DNA of 64,000 bases. Source: Amycolatopsis jiangsuensis. Its GTDB lineage: Bacteria > Actinomycetota > Actinomycetes > Mycobacteriales > Pseudonocardiaceae. The notes under the pieces were generated by a model, which had not been told where the DNA came from, did not search any database, and saw only the letters and a list, made by a program, of their open reading frames with translations. The position numbers and the translations under genes were made by a program. The stretch is from NCBI RefSeq assembly GCF_014204865.1, contig NZ_JACHMG010000001.1, positions 7,962,501 through 8,026,500 on the forward strand, read 5' to 3'. This document shows, piece after piece, positions 9,190 through 19,700 of the stretch (position 1 is its first letter; every line of letters begins with the position of its first letter).

Positions 9190-9921
9190 GTGCCGATGTT
9201 TCCGCTGCCCGCGACCGAGTACCTGCCGCATCTGCGTGCGCTGACCAAGGACTTCGCCGAAGAGGTGCGTGCCGGCCGGCTCGAAGCCGTGGTCCCGTCC
9301 TGCGGGGAGTGGACCCGGGCCGAGCTGGTGGCGCACCTGGGCAACGTGTACCGGTGGGCGGCGAAGATCGTGCGGACCGGCGACCGCGAACGGACCCCGG
9401 TCCCGGTGAGCGGGGATCCGGCGCGGTGGTACGAGGAATGCGCGGCGGAGCTGCTCGAAGCGCTCGCCGGCGCCGATCCGGACGAGCCGTGCTGGCATTT
9501 CGCCGGTTCGGCGAAGACGAAAGCGTTCTGGTTCCGCCGTCAGGTCTGCGAAACCGCGGTGCACCTGATCGACGCGCACGCTGCCCGTGACGCCGTCGTG
9601 CGGCTCGATCCGCTGGTCGCCGCGGACGGTGTCGACGAGGTGCTCGGCAGTTTCCTGCCCCGGGCCGCCCGCTTCGGTCCCGCCCCGTCGCTGCCGGTGC
9701 CGATCACCTTGCGCGCCAGCGACTTCGACCAGTCGTGGACGCTCGTGCCGGGGGAGCCGCCCGCGCTCGGCGACGCGCATGCCGCGGCGACGGTCGAGGC
9801 GCCGGCCCAGGACCTGCTCATGGTGCTGTGGAACCGCAGCCGGCTCGACGAGGCCGGCCTGCGGATCACCGGCGACGCGGAGGTCGCCCGCGCTTTCCTC
9901 GCGGCGAAGCTCACGCCCTGA
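9190..9921 (+). CDS. Maleylpyruvate-isomerase-family mycothiol-dependent enzyme
   Basis: A 243-residue member of the DinB-like MDMPI superfamily. GTG 9190 was chosen; ATG 9196 is equally possible. The N-terminal bundle shows WTRAELVAHLGNVYRWAAKI, with the conserved His of the metal site, then FWFRRQVCETAVHLIDAHAA with HxxDA. The C-terminal MDMPI_C-like sterol-carrier fold ends in LRITGDAEVARAFLAAK. Family members use mycothiol as cofactor or are S-transferases; the substrate is unknown. The gene is probably cotranscribed with the regulator 10 bp upstream. Confidence 0.75.
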   Translation: MPMFPLPATEYLPHLRALTKDFAEEVRAGRLEAVVPSCGEWTRAELVAHLGNVYRWAAKIVRTGDRERTPVPVSGDPARWYEECAAELLEALAGADPDEPCWHFAGSAKTKAFWFRRQVCETAVHLIDAHAARDAVVRLDPLVAADGVDEVLGSFLPRAARFGPAPSLPVPITLRASDFDQSWTLVPGEPPALGDAHAAATVEAPAQDLLMVLWNRSRLDEAGLRITGDAEVARAFLAAKLTP

Positions 9922-10050
9922 CCCAGCGGGACCACTCGGAAGCGGGAGAGTCCCTGCGCCATTCAGGCGGCGTTCACCGGCGCGCCTTCCGCCGGTCGTG
10001 CCGGTGCACTTACCTGGCACGAAGCTGCTTCCTCGAACCTGGGGTCCCTT

Positions 10051-13000
10051 GTGAAGAAGTCACGTTTCGTGCTGCTCAGTGCCGCGCTCGCGGTGTCCGT
10101 CGCGACACCGGCGTACGCCGATCCGCTTGCCGCGCCGCTCGGCACACCGCCTGTCGAGGGCGCGCCCGCGGCATCCTCGGCCAGGGAAACGCCGGTTTCC
10201 GCCGCTGCTCCGGCGACCGACGACGGCCTGGAGACCAGCAGTTCCTCCACCGAGCTCGCACCAGGTCTGGACCTCACCCAGTTCGACCGCTTCGATCCGA
10301 AGGGCTGGATCCGCGGTGACACGCTGAGCGTCGACCTCACCAGCAAGGTGCTGAAGCCGACGTATCTCAGTCCGGGCACGGTGTCCGCGCGGACGCCGCT
10401 GTCGCAGCAGATCGCGCGAACGGGCGCGGTCGCAGGCGTGAACGGCGACTTCTTCGACATCAGCGCCACCGGCGCGCCGATCGGCGTCGGCATCGACAAG
10501 GGCCAGTTGCAGACCGCTCCCGCCACCGGGCACAACGTCACCGCGGCGATCACGAGCGAGGGTCGCGCGAAGCTCGCGGACATCTTCCTCGAAGCGTCTG
10601 TGACCATGCCGGACGGCCGTGTGGTCCCGGCCACCAACTTCAACAGCCCGGTGCTTGAGAAGGACGCGTTGGGCGTCTATACGCCACTGTGGGGTTCCTC
10701 GGCCCGCGAGACCTCGGTTGCCGGCGCACAGCGCGTCGTCGAGGTCGAGATCCACGACGGTGTGGTGACGCAGGTGCGGCCGCGTCCCGTGGAGGGACCG
10801 ATCCCGGCCGGCGCCATCCTGCTGCTCGGCCGAGATGCCGGAGCCGACGCGCTGTCGACGTTGCACGTCGGTGACCGCGTAGGTGTCGCGTACGCGCCGC
10901 GTACGCACGCAGGAAAGGTCGCTGTCGCGGTGGGCGGCAACGAGGCATTGCTGAAGGACGGGCAGCTGCAGGCAGTTGACGACACCACGCTCGCTCCGCG
11001 TACGGCGGTCGGCTTTTCCGCCGATGGCAAGCGGATGTGGCTCGTCACTGTGGACGGGCGGCAGGCCGACAGCCGGGGCATGACCGAGCTGGAGCTGGCT
11101 CGGCAGTTGAAGCGTCTCGGCGCGGACGACGCGATCAACCTCGACGGTGGCGGTTCTTCCACGCTTCTCGCCCGCGGGGAGGGCGAAGCGGCACCGAGTG
11201 TGCGAAACGCTCCTTCCGATGGCGAGGAACGGCTGGTGCCCAACGGGATCGGCGTGTCGACCGTCGCAGGAAGCGGGCGGCTGACCGGCTTCGCCCCCGC
11301 ACCCGCGCAGCCGGGCGAAAACTCCGATCGCGTCCTGTCCGGACTGACCCGAGTACTCGTGCCCAACGGTCACGACGAGACCGGGGCCGCGGTCGCCGCC
11401 ACCCCGAGGTGGCGCACGTCGAACCCGATCCGTGGCACCGTCACGAAGAACGTCTTCACCGCGCACGAGGACCGCTGGCGGCCGGACGCGCGGACGGACG
11501 TGGACGTGACTGCGCGGCAAGGCCTGGCGAACGGGCGTACGAAGCTGACTGTGCTCGGTACTCCCGTCCGGCTCGGCTCGAGCGCGAAGCAGGTGGCGTT
11601 GTCCGGTGCCGGCGCGAGCGGAACGTTCCAGGTCTACGGCTACGACGCCGACGGCTACGGCACCTGGATCGAACCATCGGACGTGAAGCTGGAGTACGAC
11701 CCCGCGGTGGTGAAGGTGGTGCCCTCGGGGAACGGCTTCGCCGTCACCGCGGTGGCTTCTTCCGGCTCCACCGCGGTCACCGTGCACGCTGCCGGTCTCA
11801 CCGAGCACCTCGCCGCCTCTGTCGGCAGCGTGCCGCAGGTGGCGGCTCCGCTCGACGGTCAGGACGGCTGGTCGGCCTCCGTGTACCCCGCTGCGGTCGG
11901 CGCCGCGCTTTCCCCGGCCGAGGGCCACGACGGTGGCGACGGCCTGGCGCTCGACTACCGGCTCACCGGGACGACCGCGACGCGTGCGGCCTACGTGAAC
12001 GCAGCGAATCCGATCGAGGTGCCCGTGGGCACGCAGAAGGTCGGCCTGTGGGTGAACGGAGACGGGAAAGGCGCCTGGCTACGTGCGGAACTGCGCGACG
12101 CGTCCGACGTCGCGTCCATTGTGGACCTCTCGCTGAGTGTCGACTGGACCGGCTGGCGGTACGTCACCGCCGCGCTTCCCGCGGGCCTGGCGGACGGACA
12201 GCGGCTGTCTCGCTTCTACGCCGTGGAGAACGTGCCGGATCAGCAGTACTCGGGCCGGCTCGCGTTCGACGACCTCACCTTCGAGGTCGCGCCCACCACC
12301 CCGCTGCCGGCGGACCCGGCCTACCACGATCCCGCGCTGGTCACCGACGGCACGCTCGGCCGCGGCGGGCTGCGTATCGCGGTGGTCAGCGACGCCCAGT
12401 TCACTGCCGATGCGCCGGACGGGCCGCTCGTGGCGCAGGCGTGGCGGGCCTTCCGAGAGGCAGTGGCCGCGGAACCGGACCTCGTGCTGATCAACGGCGA
12501 CCTGGTGGACCGCGGTACGGCGGCGGACTTCGCCTTGGCACGCAAGGTGATCGGTGCGGAGCTGGACGGCCGTGTGCCGTGGTACTACGTGCCCGGCAAC
12601 CACGAGGCCGAGGGCGGCGACGGCCTCGCGCGCTTCCAGGAAGTTTTCGGCGCGCCGCATCGAGTCGTCGACGTGCACGGTGTCCGGCTCGTGCTGCTCG
12701 ACTCCTCGCGGGGTTCTTTGCGCGCCGGTGGTTTCGACCAGGTGCGCATGCTGCGCGACGCGCTCGACAGCGCCGCGGCGGACCGTTCGGTGCGCGGTGT
12801 GGTGGTCGCGATGCACCATCCGGTCAGCGACCCGAGCCCGACCGGCAACTCCCGGCTGGCCGACCGGAAGGAAGCCGCGCTGCTGCCGGACTGGCTCACC
12901 GATTTCGAGGAGAAGTCCGGAAAACCGGCCGTGTCGATCGCCTCGCACGCGGGCGTGTTCGCCCTGTCCCGCATCGACGGGGTGCCCTACCTCGTGAACG

Positions 13001-13404
13001 GCAACTCGGGGAAGACCCCGGCCGCGGCGCCCGGCGACGGCGGGTTCGTGGGCTGGACGCTGGTCCGAGTCGATCCCGCCGACCACTCCGGTCCGGTCCG
13101 GTTCGAAACCCGGCCGAACGTGGACGCCCTGACCCTGACCGGTCCGGGCGCCCTGGCCCCCGGCACGACCGGACGGGTCACCGCGACGGTGGACCAGGGT
13201 GGCCGCACCGTTCCGGTGACCTACCCGGTGAGCGCGGCCTGGACCGGCCGTGGTGTGCACACCGGCACCTGGCCCCCTGCCCTGCGAGACGTCGTGTCCC
13301 TCGATCCGGCGACCGGATCGGTACACGCGCTGCACCCCGGAACGGCCTGGATCTCGGTGACAGTAAACGGAATCTCGCGCACGGTGGCGGTCACGGTGCG
13401 CTGA
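10051..13404 (+). CDS. Secreted phosphodiester glycosidase fused to metallophosphoesterase
   Basis: A 1117-residue secreted protein; GTG 10051 gives a signal peptide (MKKSRFVLLSAALAVSVATP, then AYA-D cleavage). Residues ~110-400 are a NAGPA/phosphodiester glycosidase domain (GVNGDFFDISATGAPIGVG and DDAINLDGGGSSTLLARG). A middle region with beta-sandwich and CBM-like sequence follows. Residues ~770-1000 form a calcineurin-like phosphoesterase (LRIAVVSDAQF, LVLINGDLVDRG, WYYVPGNHEAEG, VVVAMHHPVSD). A C-terminal BIG2/Ig-like domain ends GTAWISVTVNGIS. It is probably active on extracellular glycosyl phosphodiesters such as wall polymers. It is monocistronic. Codon choice, with many CGT and TCT codons, differs from its neighbours. 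Confidence 0.85.
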   Translation: MKKSRFVLLSAALAVSVATPAYADPLAAPLGTPPVEGAPAASSARETPVSAAAPATDDGLETSSSSTELAPGLDLTQFDRFDPKGWIRGDTLSVDLTSKVLKPTYLSPGTVSARTPLSQQIARTGAVAGVNGDFFDISATGAPIGVGIDKGQLQTAPATGHNVTAAITSEGRAKLADIFLEASVTMPDGRVVPATNFNSPVLEKDALGVYTPLWGSSARETSVAGAQRVVEVEIHDGVVTQVRPRPVEGPIPAGAILLLGRDAGADALSTLHVGDRVGVAYAPRTHAGKVAVAVGGNEALLKDGQLQAVDDTTLAPRTAVGFSADGKRMWLVTVDGRQADSRGMTELELARQLKRLGADDAINLDGGGSSTLLARGEGEAAPSVRNAPSDGEERLVPNGIGVSTVAGSGRLTGFAPAPAQPGENSDRVLSGLTRVLVPNGHDETGAAVAATPRWRTSNPIRGTVTKNVFTAHEDRWRPDARTDVDVTARQGLANGRTKLTVLGTPVRLGSSAKQVALSGAGASGTFQVYGYDADGYGTWIEPSDVKLEYDPAVVKVVPSGNGFAVTAVASSGSTAVTVHAAGLTEHLAASVGSVPQVAAPLDGQDGWSASVYPAAVGAALSPAEGHDGGDGLALDYRLTGTTATRAAYVNAANPIEVPVGTQKVGLWVNGDGKGAWLRAELRDASDVASIVDLSLSVDWTGWRYVTAALPAGLADGQRLSRFYAVENVPDQQYSGRLAFDDLTFEVAPTTPLPADPAYHDPALVTDGTLGRGGLRIAVVSDAQFTADAPDGPLVAQAWRAFREAVAAEPDLVLINGDLVDRGTAADFALARKVIGAELDGRVPWYYVPGNHEAEGGDGLARFQEVFGAPHRVVDVHGVRLVLLDSSRGSLRAGGFDQVRMLRDALDSAAADRSVRGVVVAMHHPVSDPSPTGNSRLADRKEAALLPDWLTDFEEKSGKPAVSIASHAGVFALSRIDGVPYLVNGNSGKTPAAAPGDGGFVGWTLVRVDPADHSGPVRFETRPNVDALTLTGPGALAPGTTGRVTATVDQGGRTVPVTYPVSAAWTGRGVHTGTWPPALRDVVSLDPATGSVHALHPGTAWISVTVNGISRTVAVTVR

Positions 13405-13456
13405 CCGGAGCACAAATCGCTCGAAACTGTCGGACCCCCGTCCTAGAGTCCTCGGC

Positions 13457-14395
13457 GTGGGAGAGGTGGAGGAACCGGCCCTGGTGCAAGCCAAGGCGCT
13501 GGTCAAGCGATTCGGTGAGTTCGAGGCGGTCCGCGGCATCGACGTCGAGGTGCGGCCGGGGGAGGCCTTCGGCTTCCTCGGGCCCAACGGCGCCGGGAAG
13601 TCGTCGACCATGCGGATGATCGCCTGCGTGTCGCCGCGCAGCGACGGGGAGCTGCGCGTGCTCGGGATGGACCCGGGCGTCGACGGTCCGCGCATCCGCG
13701 CGCGGCTGGGCGTCGTGCCGCAGGAGGACAACCTCGACGCCGAGCTGACCGTGCGGCAGAACCTGCAGGTCTACGGCCGCTACTTCGGGCTGTCCCGGGC
13801 ACACGTGCGGCGCCGGGCCGGTGAGCTGCTGGAGTTCGCGCAGCTCACCGACCGCGCGGAGAAGACGGTCGAATCGCTGTCCGGCGGCATGAAACGCCGG
13901 CTGACCATCGCCCGCTCGCTGGTCAACGACCCGGAGCTGCTGCTGCTCGACGAACCCACCACCGGCCTCGACCCGCAGGCGCGGCACCTGCTGTGGGACC
14001 GGCTGTTCCGGCTCAAGGCGGCCGGCACCACGCTGATCGTCACCACGCACTACATGGACGAGGCCGAGCAGCTCTGCGACCGGCTGGTGGTGATGGACGG
14101 CGGCCGGATCGCCGCCGAGGGCTCGCCGGCCGAGCTGATCGCGCGGCATTCCACCCGGGAGGTCGTGGAGCTGCGGTTCGGGCCGGGGGAGCAGGAGCGG
14201 GCCGCGGAGCGGATGGCGGGCCTGGCCGACCGCGTCGAGGTGCTGCCGGACCGGGTGCTGCTCTACACCATGACCGGCGAAGCCACCCTGGAGCGGGCAC
14301 ACGAGCGTGGCGTGCGCCCGGTGTCCAGCCTGGTGCGCCGCAGTTCGCTGGAGGACGTGTTCCTCCGGCTCACCGGCCGGACGCTGGTGGACTGA
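13457..14395 (+). CDS. ABC-2 exporter ATP-binding protein
   Basis: A 312-residue ATPase from GTG 13457. It has Walker A GPNGAGKSSTMRMI, signature LSGGMKRRLTIARSL, Walker B LLLLDEPTTGLDP and H-loop VTTHYMDEAEQL, followed by a C-terminal DUF4162-like extension. It resembles NodI/DrrA-type exporters. Its stop overlaps the first permease start by one base (TGATG), so the three genes form one operon. The exported substrate, possibly a lipid, polysaccharide or drug, is unknown. Confidence 0.92.
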   Translation: MGEVEEPALVQAKALVKRFGEFEAVRGIDVEVRPGEAFGFLGPNGAGKSSTMRMIACVSPRSDGELRVLGMDPGVDGPRIRARLGVVPQEDNLDAELTVRQNLQVYGRYFGLSRAHVRRRAGELLEFAQLTDRAEKTVESLSGGMKRRLTIARSLVNDPELLLLDEPTTGLDPQARHLLWDRLFRLKAAGTTLIVTTHYMDEAEQLCDRLVVMDGGRIAAEGSPAELIARHSTREVVELRFGPGEQERAAERMAGLADRVEVLPDRVLLYTMTGEATLERAHERGVRPVSSLVRRSSLEDVFLRLTGRTLVD

Positions 14396-15198
14396 TGGCG
14401 ACCGCTTCCACCGGCCGCGTCGTCGGCCCGCTGCACGGCGCGTGGCTGCGCGTCGAGGGCCACTGGGCCTGGTACCGCCGCTACTGGCTGAGCACGCTCT
14501 ACTCCACCGGGCTGCAACCGGTGCTGTTCCTCGCCGCGATGGGCCTCGGCTTCGGCTCGCAGGTCCGGGCCGGACCGGCCACCGGCGGCGTGTCGTACCT
14601 GGCCTATGTGGCCCCGGCGCTGCTCGTGGCCGGATCCACCCAGCTGGCGGTCGGCGAGTCCAGCTATCCCGTGCTGTCGGGGTTCAAATGGCAGAAGGAC
14701 TACCTCGCGGTCACGGCCACACCGGTGTCGCCAGGGCAGGTACTCGGCGGGCACCTCATCTGGAGCACCATCCGGCTCACCCTGGCCGGCCTGGTCTACG
14801 CGCTCGTCGCGCTCCTGTTCGGCGCGTGGCAGAACGCGGGGGCGCTCGTGGTCGTGCTCGTCGGCACGCTGACCGGGCTCGCCTGCGGGGCGCTGTTCAC
14901 CGCGCTGGCCGCGCGCACGTTCGACGAGGGCCAGCGGTTCGGGCTGCTGTTCCGGTTCGTGCTCATCCCGATGACGTTGTTCTCCGGCACGTTCTTCCCG
15001 ATCACGCAGATTCCGGCGGTTCTGCGGTGGCTGGCCTGGCTCTCGCCGCTGTGGCACGGCACCGAGCTGGCCCGGGGAGCCACGCTCGGCGGGAGGGGCG
15101 GTCTCGCCGTGCTCGGGCATCTCGCGTACCTCGCCGCGCTCGTGCTGATCGGCTGGGGCCTCGCGCATCGCGCCTTCTACCGAAGGTTGGTGACGTGA
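14395..15198 (+). CDS. ABC-2 type permease 1
   Basis: A 267-residue integral membrane protein with about six transmembrane segments; the start ATG 14395 shares a base with the preceding stop. It has the NodJ-like ABC-2 layout: short cytoplasmic N-terminus WAWYRRYWLSTLYSTG, a first span near LFLAAMGLGFG, and the conserved FSGTFFPITQIPAVLRWLAW loop and WLSPLWHGTELARG motif before the last span. It overlaps permease 2. Confidence 0.9.
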   Translation: MATASTGRVVGPLHGAWLRVEGHWAWYRRYWLSTLYSTGLQPVLFLAAMGLGFGSQVRAGPATGGVSYLAYVAPALLVAGSTQLAVGESSYPVLSGFKWQKDYLAVTATPVSPGQVLGGHLIWSTIRLTLAGLVYALVALLFGAWQNAGALVVVLVGTLTGLACGALFTALAARTFDEGQRFGLLFRFVLIPMTLFSGTFFPITQIPAVLRWLAWLSPLWHGTELARGATLGGRGGLAVLGHLAYLAALVLIGWGLAHRAFYRRLVT

Positions 15199-16010
15199 TG
15201 ACGACGGCGAGGCCCGGGTTGGTGTTGCGCATCGCGCCGGTCGGCATGTACCACGGCCGGGCGGGCGCGCTGATCGAACGGGCGCTGATCGTGTACGGGC
15301 GTTCCTGGGTCGTTCTGGTGTCCGGTGCGCTCGAACCGCTGCTGTACCTGCTCGCGTTCCAGATCGGCTTCGGCAAGCTGGTCTCCACCGTCGCCGGTCC
15401 GGACGGCCGGCCGATGAGCTACGTGGCTTTCGTCGCCCCGGCGCTGCTGGCGTCCTCGGCGATGAACGGCGCGGTGTTCGAGACGTACAACATGTTCTTC
15501 AAGCTGCGCTACGCGAAGCACTACGAAGCGGTGCTCGCCACGCCGGTGGGGCCGATGGACGTGGCGCTCGGCGAGATCGGCTGGGCCATGCTGCGCGGCG
15601 GCCTCTACACGGTCGCGTTCATGGCCGTCACCGGTGCGATGGGGCTGCTCACGTCGTGGTGGGCGCTGTTGCTGCTGCCGGTTGCGCTGCTGGTGTCGTT
15701 CGCGTTCTCGGCCATCAGCATCGCGCTGGTGAGCTTCCTGAGGTCCACCTCGCAGCTCGACTACATCCAGCTCGTGCTCATGCCGATGTTCCTGTTCTCG
15801 ACCACGTTCTTCCCGATCACCGTCTATCCCGCGGCCCTGCAGTGGGTGGTCCGCTGCTTCCCGCTGTACCACGGCATCGAGCTGATGCGCGGGCTCGCCG
15901 GCGGCTTCTTCTCCTGGAGCATGGCCGGCAACCTCGCCTACCTGCTGGCGCTCGCGGCATTCGGGGTGTGGGCGTCCACGAGGAGGATCGCGAAACTGCT
16001 GCTGACGTGA
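15198..16010 (+). CDS. ABC-2 type permease 2
   Basis: A 270-residue paralogue of permease 1. ATG 15198 overlaps the previous stop; GTG 15195 is an alternative. About six membrane spans; the family motif is seen in FLFSTTFFPITVYPAALQWV and FPLYHGIELMRGLAGG. The two permeases presumably form a heterodimer with the upstream ATPase. This is the last gene of the operon. Confidence 0.9.
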   Translation: MTTARPGLVLRIAPVGMYHGRAGALIERALIVYGRSWVVLVSGALEPLLYLLAFQIGFGKLVSTVAGPDGRPMSYVAFVAPALLASSAMNGAVFETYNMFFKLRYAKHYEAVLATPVGPMDVALGEIGWAMLRGGLYTVAFMAVTGAMGLLTSWWALLLLPVALLVSFAFSAISIALVSFLRSTSQLDYIQLVLMPMFLFSTTFFPITVYPAALQWVVRCFPLYHGIELMRGLAGGFFSWSMAGNLAYLLALAAFGVWASTRRIAKLLLT

Positions 16011-16700
16011 CAATGACCACCGTGCGTCGTGTTCCGGGCGAGGCCGTTGTGGTGGGGTTCGGAGCGGTCGAAAGCCGCACGGTGGTGCCGGCCGGATGCG
16101 GCATTCTTCGCGGGTGCGGTGGCGTCAAGTCCGGTGAAGCGCACCTGGCCGCCGGGGGAAGCAGGTCGGGGCCGCCGCGTACCCGCCGGGGCGCGCGGCG
16201 GATACGACTCCGGCACTGGTCACCGTCGTCCGGCGCGGGCGCTCGTCACGCGCGCGGGAATGATATTTACCGCGGCAGGAGAGGACAATGCGGGGCGGTG
16301 AAGTTCGCCCGGATGCATGAGCGCGGCACGCCCGGGTGCCTGCCGCGGGGCACCGACTACACCGGGTGCGTCCCCGGGTGTGGGATACTTGCGTCGGCCG
16401 CTGCGCCGACGGGCATCCCGCTCGCGTCGTGAGCGGCCCGGAGGAGTGCCGGACCGGCACCACGCGCGTCGCCCCCGGGAGGCCGGGCCAAAGGTCGACG
16501 TCGTGGCGGCTGGCCCGGGGCCGGCACCCCGCCGAGAAGACCAGGACGTGCGTGGCCGCCGATCCGGCGGAGCGCACGGTTGCCAGCAGGATTCCCGCCG
16601 CTGGTCACCACCACGGCGGGCACGGAACGGAAAGGGCCCCTGTGCGGCCGCGTCGTGACCGGTGTGAACCGGCAGACGCGCCCGGGGGCGGAGGAGACAT
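16011..16700. promoter_or_regulatory. 690-bp gene-free region upstream of rne with a compound stem-loop
   Basis: No convincing gene is present on either strand. At 16382-16419 there is a two-part stem-loop: GGGAT (16382-16386) pairs with ATCCC (16415-16419), and CGTCGGC (16392-16398) pairs with GCCGACG (16405-16411) around a CGCTGC loop. RNase E mRNAs in several bacteria have long 5' UTRs used for autoregulation; this leader is a candidate by position only. A strong Shine-Dalgarno (GGAGGAGACAT) precedes the rne ATG. Confidence 0.45.
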
Positions 16701-19700
16701 ATGTCGAACGCGGACACACCCGCCGATCAGACCGGCGGGAATACCGCCGCACCCGCGAGCAGCCGGCTGGGCGAGCTCCCACCGCGCATCCGCGTGCACG
16801 CGCTGGCCAAGCTGCTCGGCCAGAGCAGCCGCGACCTGCTCGCCAAGCTCGCCGAACTGGGCGAAAGCCCCCGCAGCGCCGCCTCGAGCGTGACCCGCGA
16901 GGTCGCGCACCGGGTGGCCGAGGCCCTGGACCCGGCCGGCACCGACCCCACTGGGGCAACCCCGGCAGCGCCGGGAACCCCACCGGCCACGGACGAAGCC
17001 ACCGCCCGCGCCGGCCAGCCCACCGAGTCCGGCACCGCCGGCTCCCCGGCGACCTCCGGCACCGAGGCCACCGGCACCGTGACTTCCGGAGCCGTGGCTG
17101 CCGGTCCCGGCAGTGTGGCCTCCGGCGTCCCGACCGCCGGCGTCCCGACCGCCGGCGTCCCGACCGCCGACGCCTCGAGCGCCGACGCCCCCGGCGCCGC
17201 GACCTCCGGTACCGGGAACGACCCGGCCGCGACCACCCAGTCCGGCAGCGCGGAATCCGCGACCGGGCCCGGCGCCGGGGACGTCCCGGCCGCGACCACC
17301 GCAGCGGACCCTCAGGCCGCGGCGGACACCTCCGACCAGTCCGCCTCGACCGCGGGCACCGGCCGGTCCGCGGGCCGGAAGTCCGGGTCCGGCAGGCGGA
17401 CCGGCGGCAAGTCCGCGACCGGCCGTGCCGCGGCAGCGCGGGCCACCGATGCCGCTTCGGAGACCACCGCCGAGGTCGGTACCGCAGGCCAGGACACCGC
17501 CGAGTCCGCCTCGGCCGGTGACCGGGCCGGTACCGCCGCGGACCAGGGCACCCCGACCGCGGAACCCACGACGCCCGGTGACCCGGCCGCCGGTGAACCG
17601 GACGGCGCCGGCAGCTCGACCGCCGGGCAGGCGGGCGAAACCGCGGCCCCGGAGAAGTCCGGCCGCACCGGTTCGCGGCGCAGCCGCCGGGCCGTCGCGC
17701 CCGCCATCCCGGCCGAACAGCAGGAGACCGAGCAGGCCACCGCGGCGCGCGGGCCTGTGCACGTGCCGGTGTTCGCCGCGCCGTCGCCGGTCTTCCTGCC
17801 GCCCGAGGAGACGGCCGCGCAGCCGTCGCGGAACACGCCCGAAGCGGTGTTCGGCGTCGGCGACGAGCCCGTCAAGAGCGGCAAGCGGAGCAAGCGCGCC
17901 GAGAGCAGCGAAAGCGCCGAAGCCGAGGACACCGCGGGCGAAGACGGCGAGCGTTCGGACGAAGACGGCGACGACCCGAACAGCCGTCGCCGGCGTCGTC
18001 GTGGCCGCCGGGGCCGCGGCCGGGGCAAGGGTGGCGACGAGGGCTCGTTCGAGACCTCGGAGCAGTCCGAGAACGACGAAGCCGACCAGGGTGGCAAGCC
18101 CGGCGACAAGGCAGCCAAGCCGGACAAGGCCGAGAAGGAAGACAAGTCCGAGCAGTCCGCCGAGAGCGACTCCGGCGACGATGCCGACTCCGACGGCGGC
18201 ACCAAGCGCCGTCGCCGTCGTCGCCGTCGCAAGGGCGGGGACGACGACGCGCCCGAGACCACCGGCGGCGACGACCCGCCGAACACCGTCACGCACGTCC
18301 GTCAGGCCAAGGCCGAGCCCGAACGGGCGGCACGCGACGAGGTGCGCAGCGTCCGCGGGTCCACCCGGCTCGAGGCCAAGCGCCAGCGCCGTCGCGACGG
18401 CCGCGAGGCCGGACGGCGCCGGGCCCCGATCCTGTCCGAGGCCGAGTTCCTCGCCCGGCGCGAATCGGTCGAGCGCACCATGGTGGTCGCCGAGAAGGGC
18501 GATTCGACGCAGATCGGCGTGCTCGAGGACGGCGTGCTGGTCGAGCACTTCGTCACCCAGTCCGGCACCGGCTCGATCGTCGGCAACGTGTACCTGGGCC
18601 GGGTCCAGAACGTGCTGCCCAGCATGGAAGCCGCGTTCATCGACATCGGCCGCGGCCGCAACGCGGTGCTCTACGCCGGCGAGGTCGACTGGGACGCGGC
18701 CGGCCTGGAGGGCAAGGCCCGCAAGATCGAGCAGGCGCTCTCCACCGGCGACAGCGTGCTGGTGCAGGTCACCAAGGACCCGGTCGGGCACAAGGGTGCC
18801 CGGCTGACCACGCAGATCTCGCTGCCCGGCCGGTTCCTGGTCTACGTCCCCGCCGGCGGGGCCACCGGGATCTCGCGCAAGCTGCCGGAGAACGAACGGC
18901 GCCGGCTCAAGGACATCCTCAAGCGGATCGTCCCGGAGGACGCGGGGGTGATCATCCGCACCGCGTCCGAGGGCATCAGCGAGCAGGAGCTGGACCGCGA
19001 CGTGCGCAGGCTCAAGGCGCAGTGGGACATCATCAAGGACAAGGCCGCGGCCGGTTCCGGCAAGAAGGGCAGCGCCCCGGCGATGCTCTACGAAGAGCCG
19101 GACCTGCTGGTCAAGGTCGTGCGGGACCTGTTCACCGAGGACTTCGCGAAGCTGGAGGTCCAGGGCGGCAAGGCCTGGGACACCATCCACGGCTACGTCC
19201 AGCACGTCGCGCCGGACCTGATCGAGCGGCTCAAGCGCTACACCGGCACCGGCGACGCGTTCGCCGCCCACCGGATCGACGAGCAGATCACCAAGGCGCT
19301 CGACCGCAAGGTCTGGCTGCCCTCCGGCGGTTATCTGGTCATCGACCGCACCGAGGCGATGACCGTGATCGACGTGAACACCGGCAAGTTCACCGGCTCC
19401 GGCGGCAACCTCGAGGAGACGGTGACCCGCAACAACCTGGAGTCGGCGGAGGAGATCGTCCGCCAGCTGCGGCTGCGGGACATCGGCGGGATCATCGTGA
19501 TCGACTTCATCGACATGGTGCTCGAGTCCAACCGCGAACTGGTGCTGCGCCGGCTCACCGAATGCCTTGGCCGTGACCGGACCCGGCACCAGGTCGCCGA
19601 GGTGACCTCGCTCGGCCTGGTGCAGATGACCCGCAAGAAGATCGGCACCGGCCTGCTGGAGGCGTTCTCCACGCCGTGCGAGCACTGCAAGGGCCGCGGT

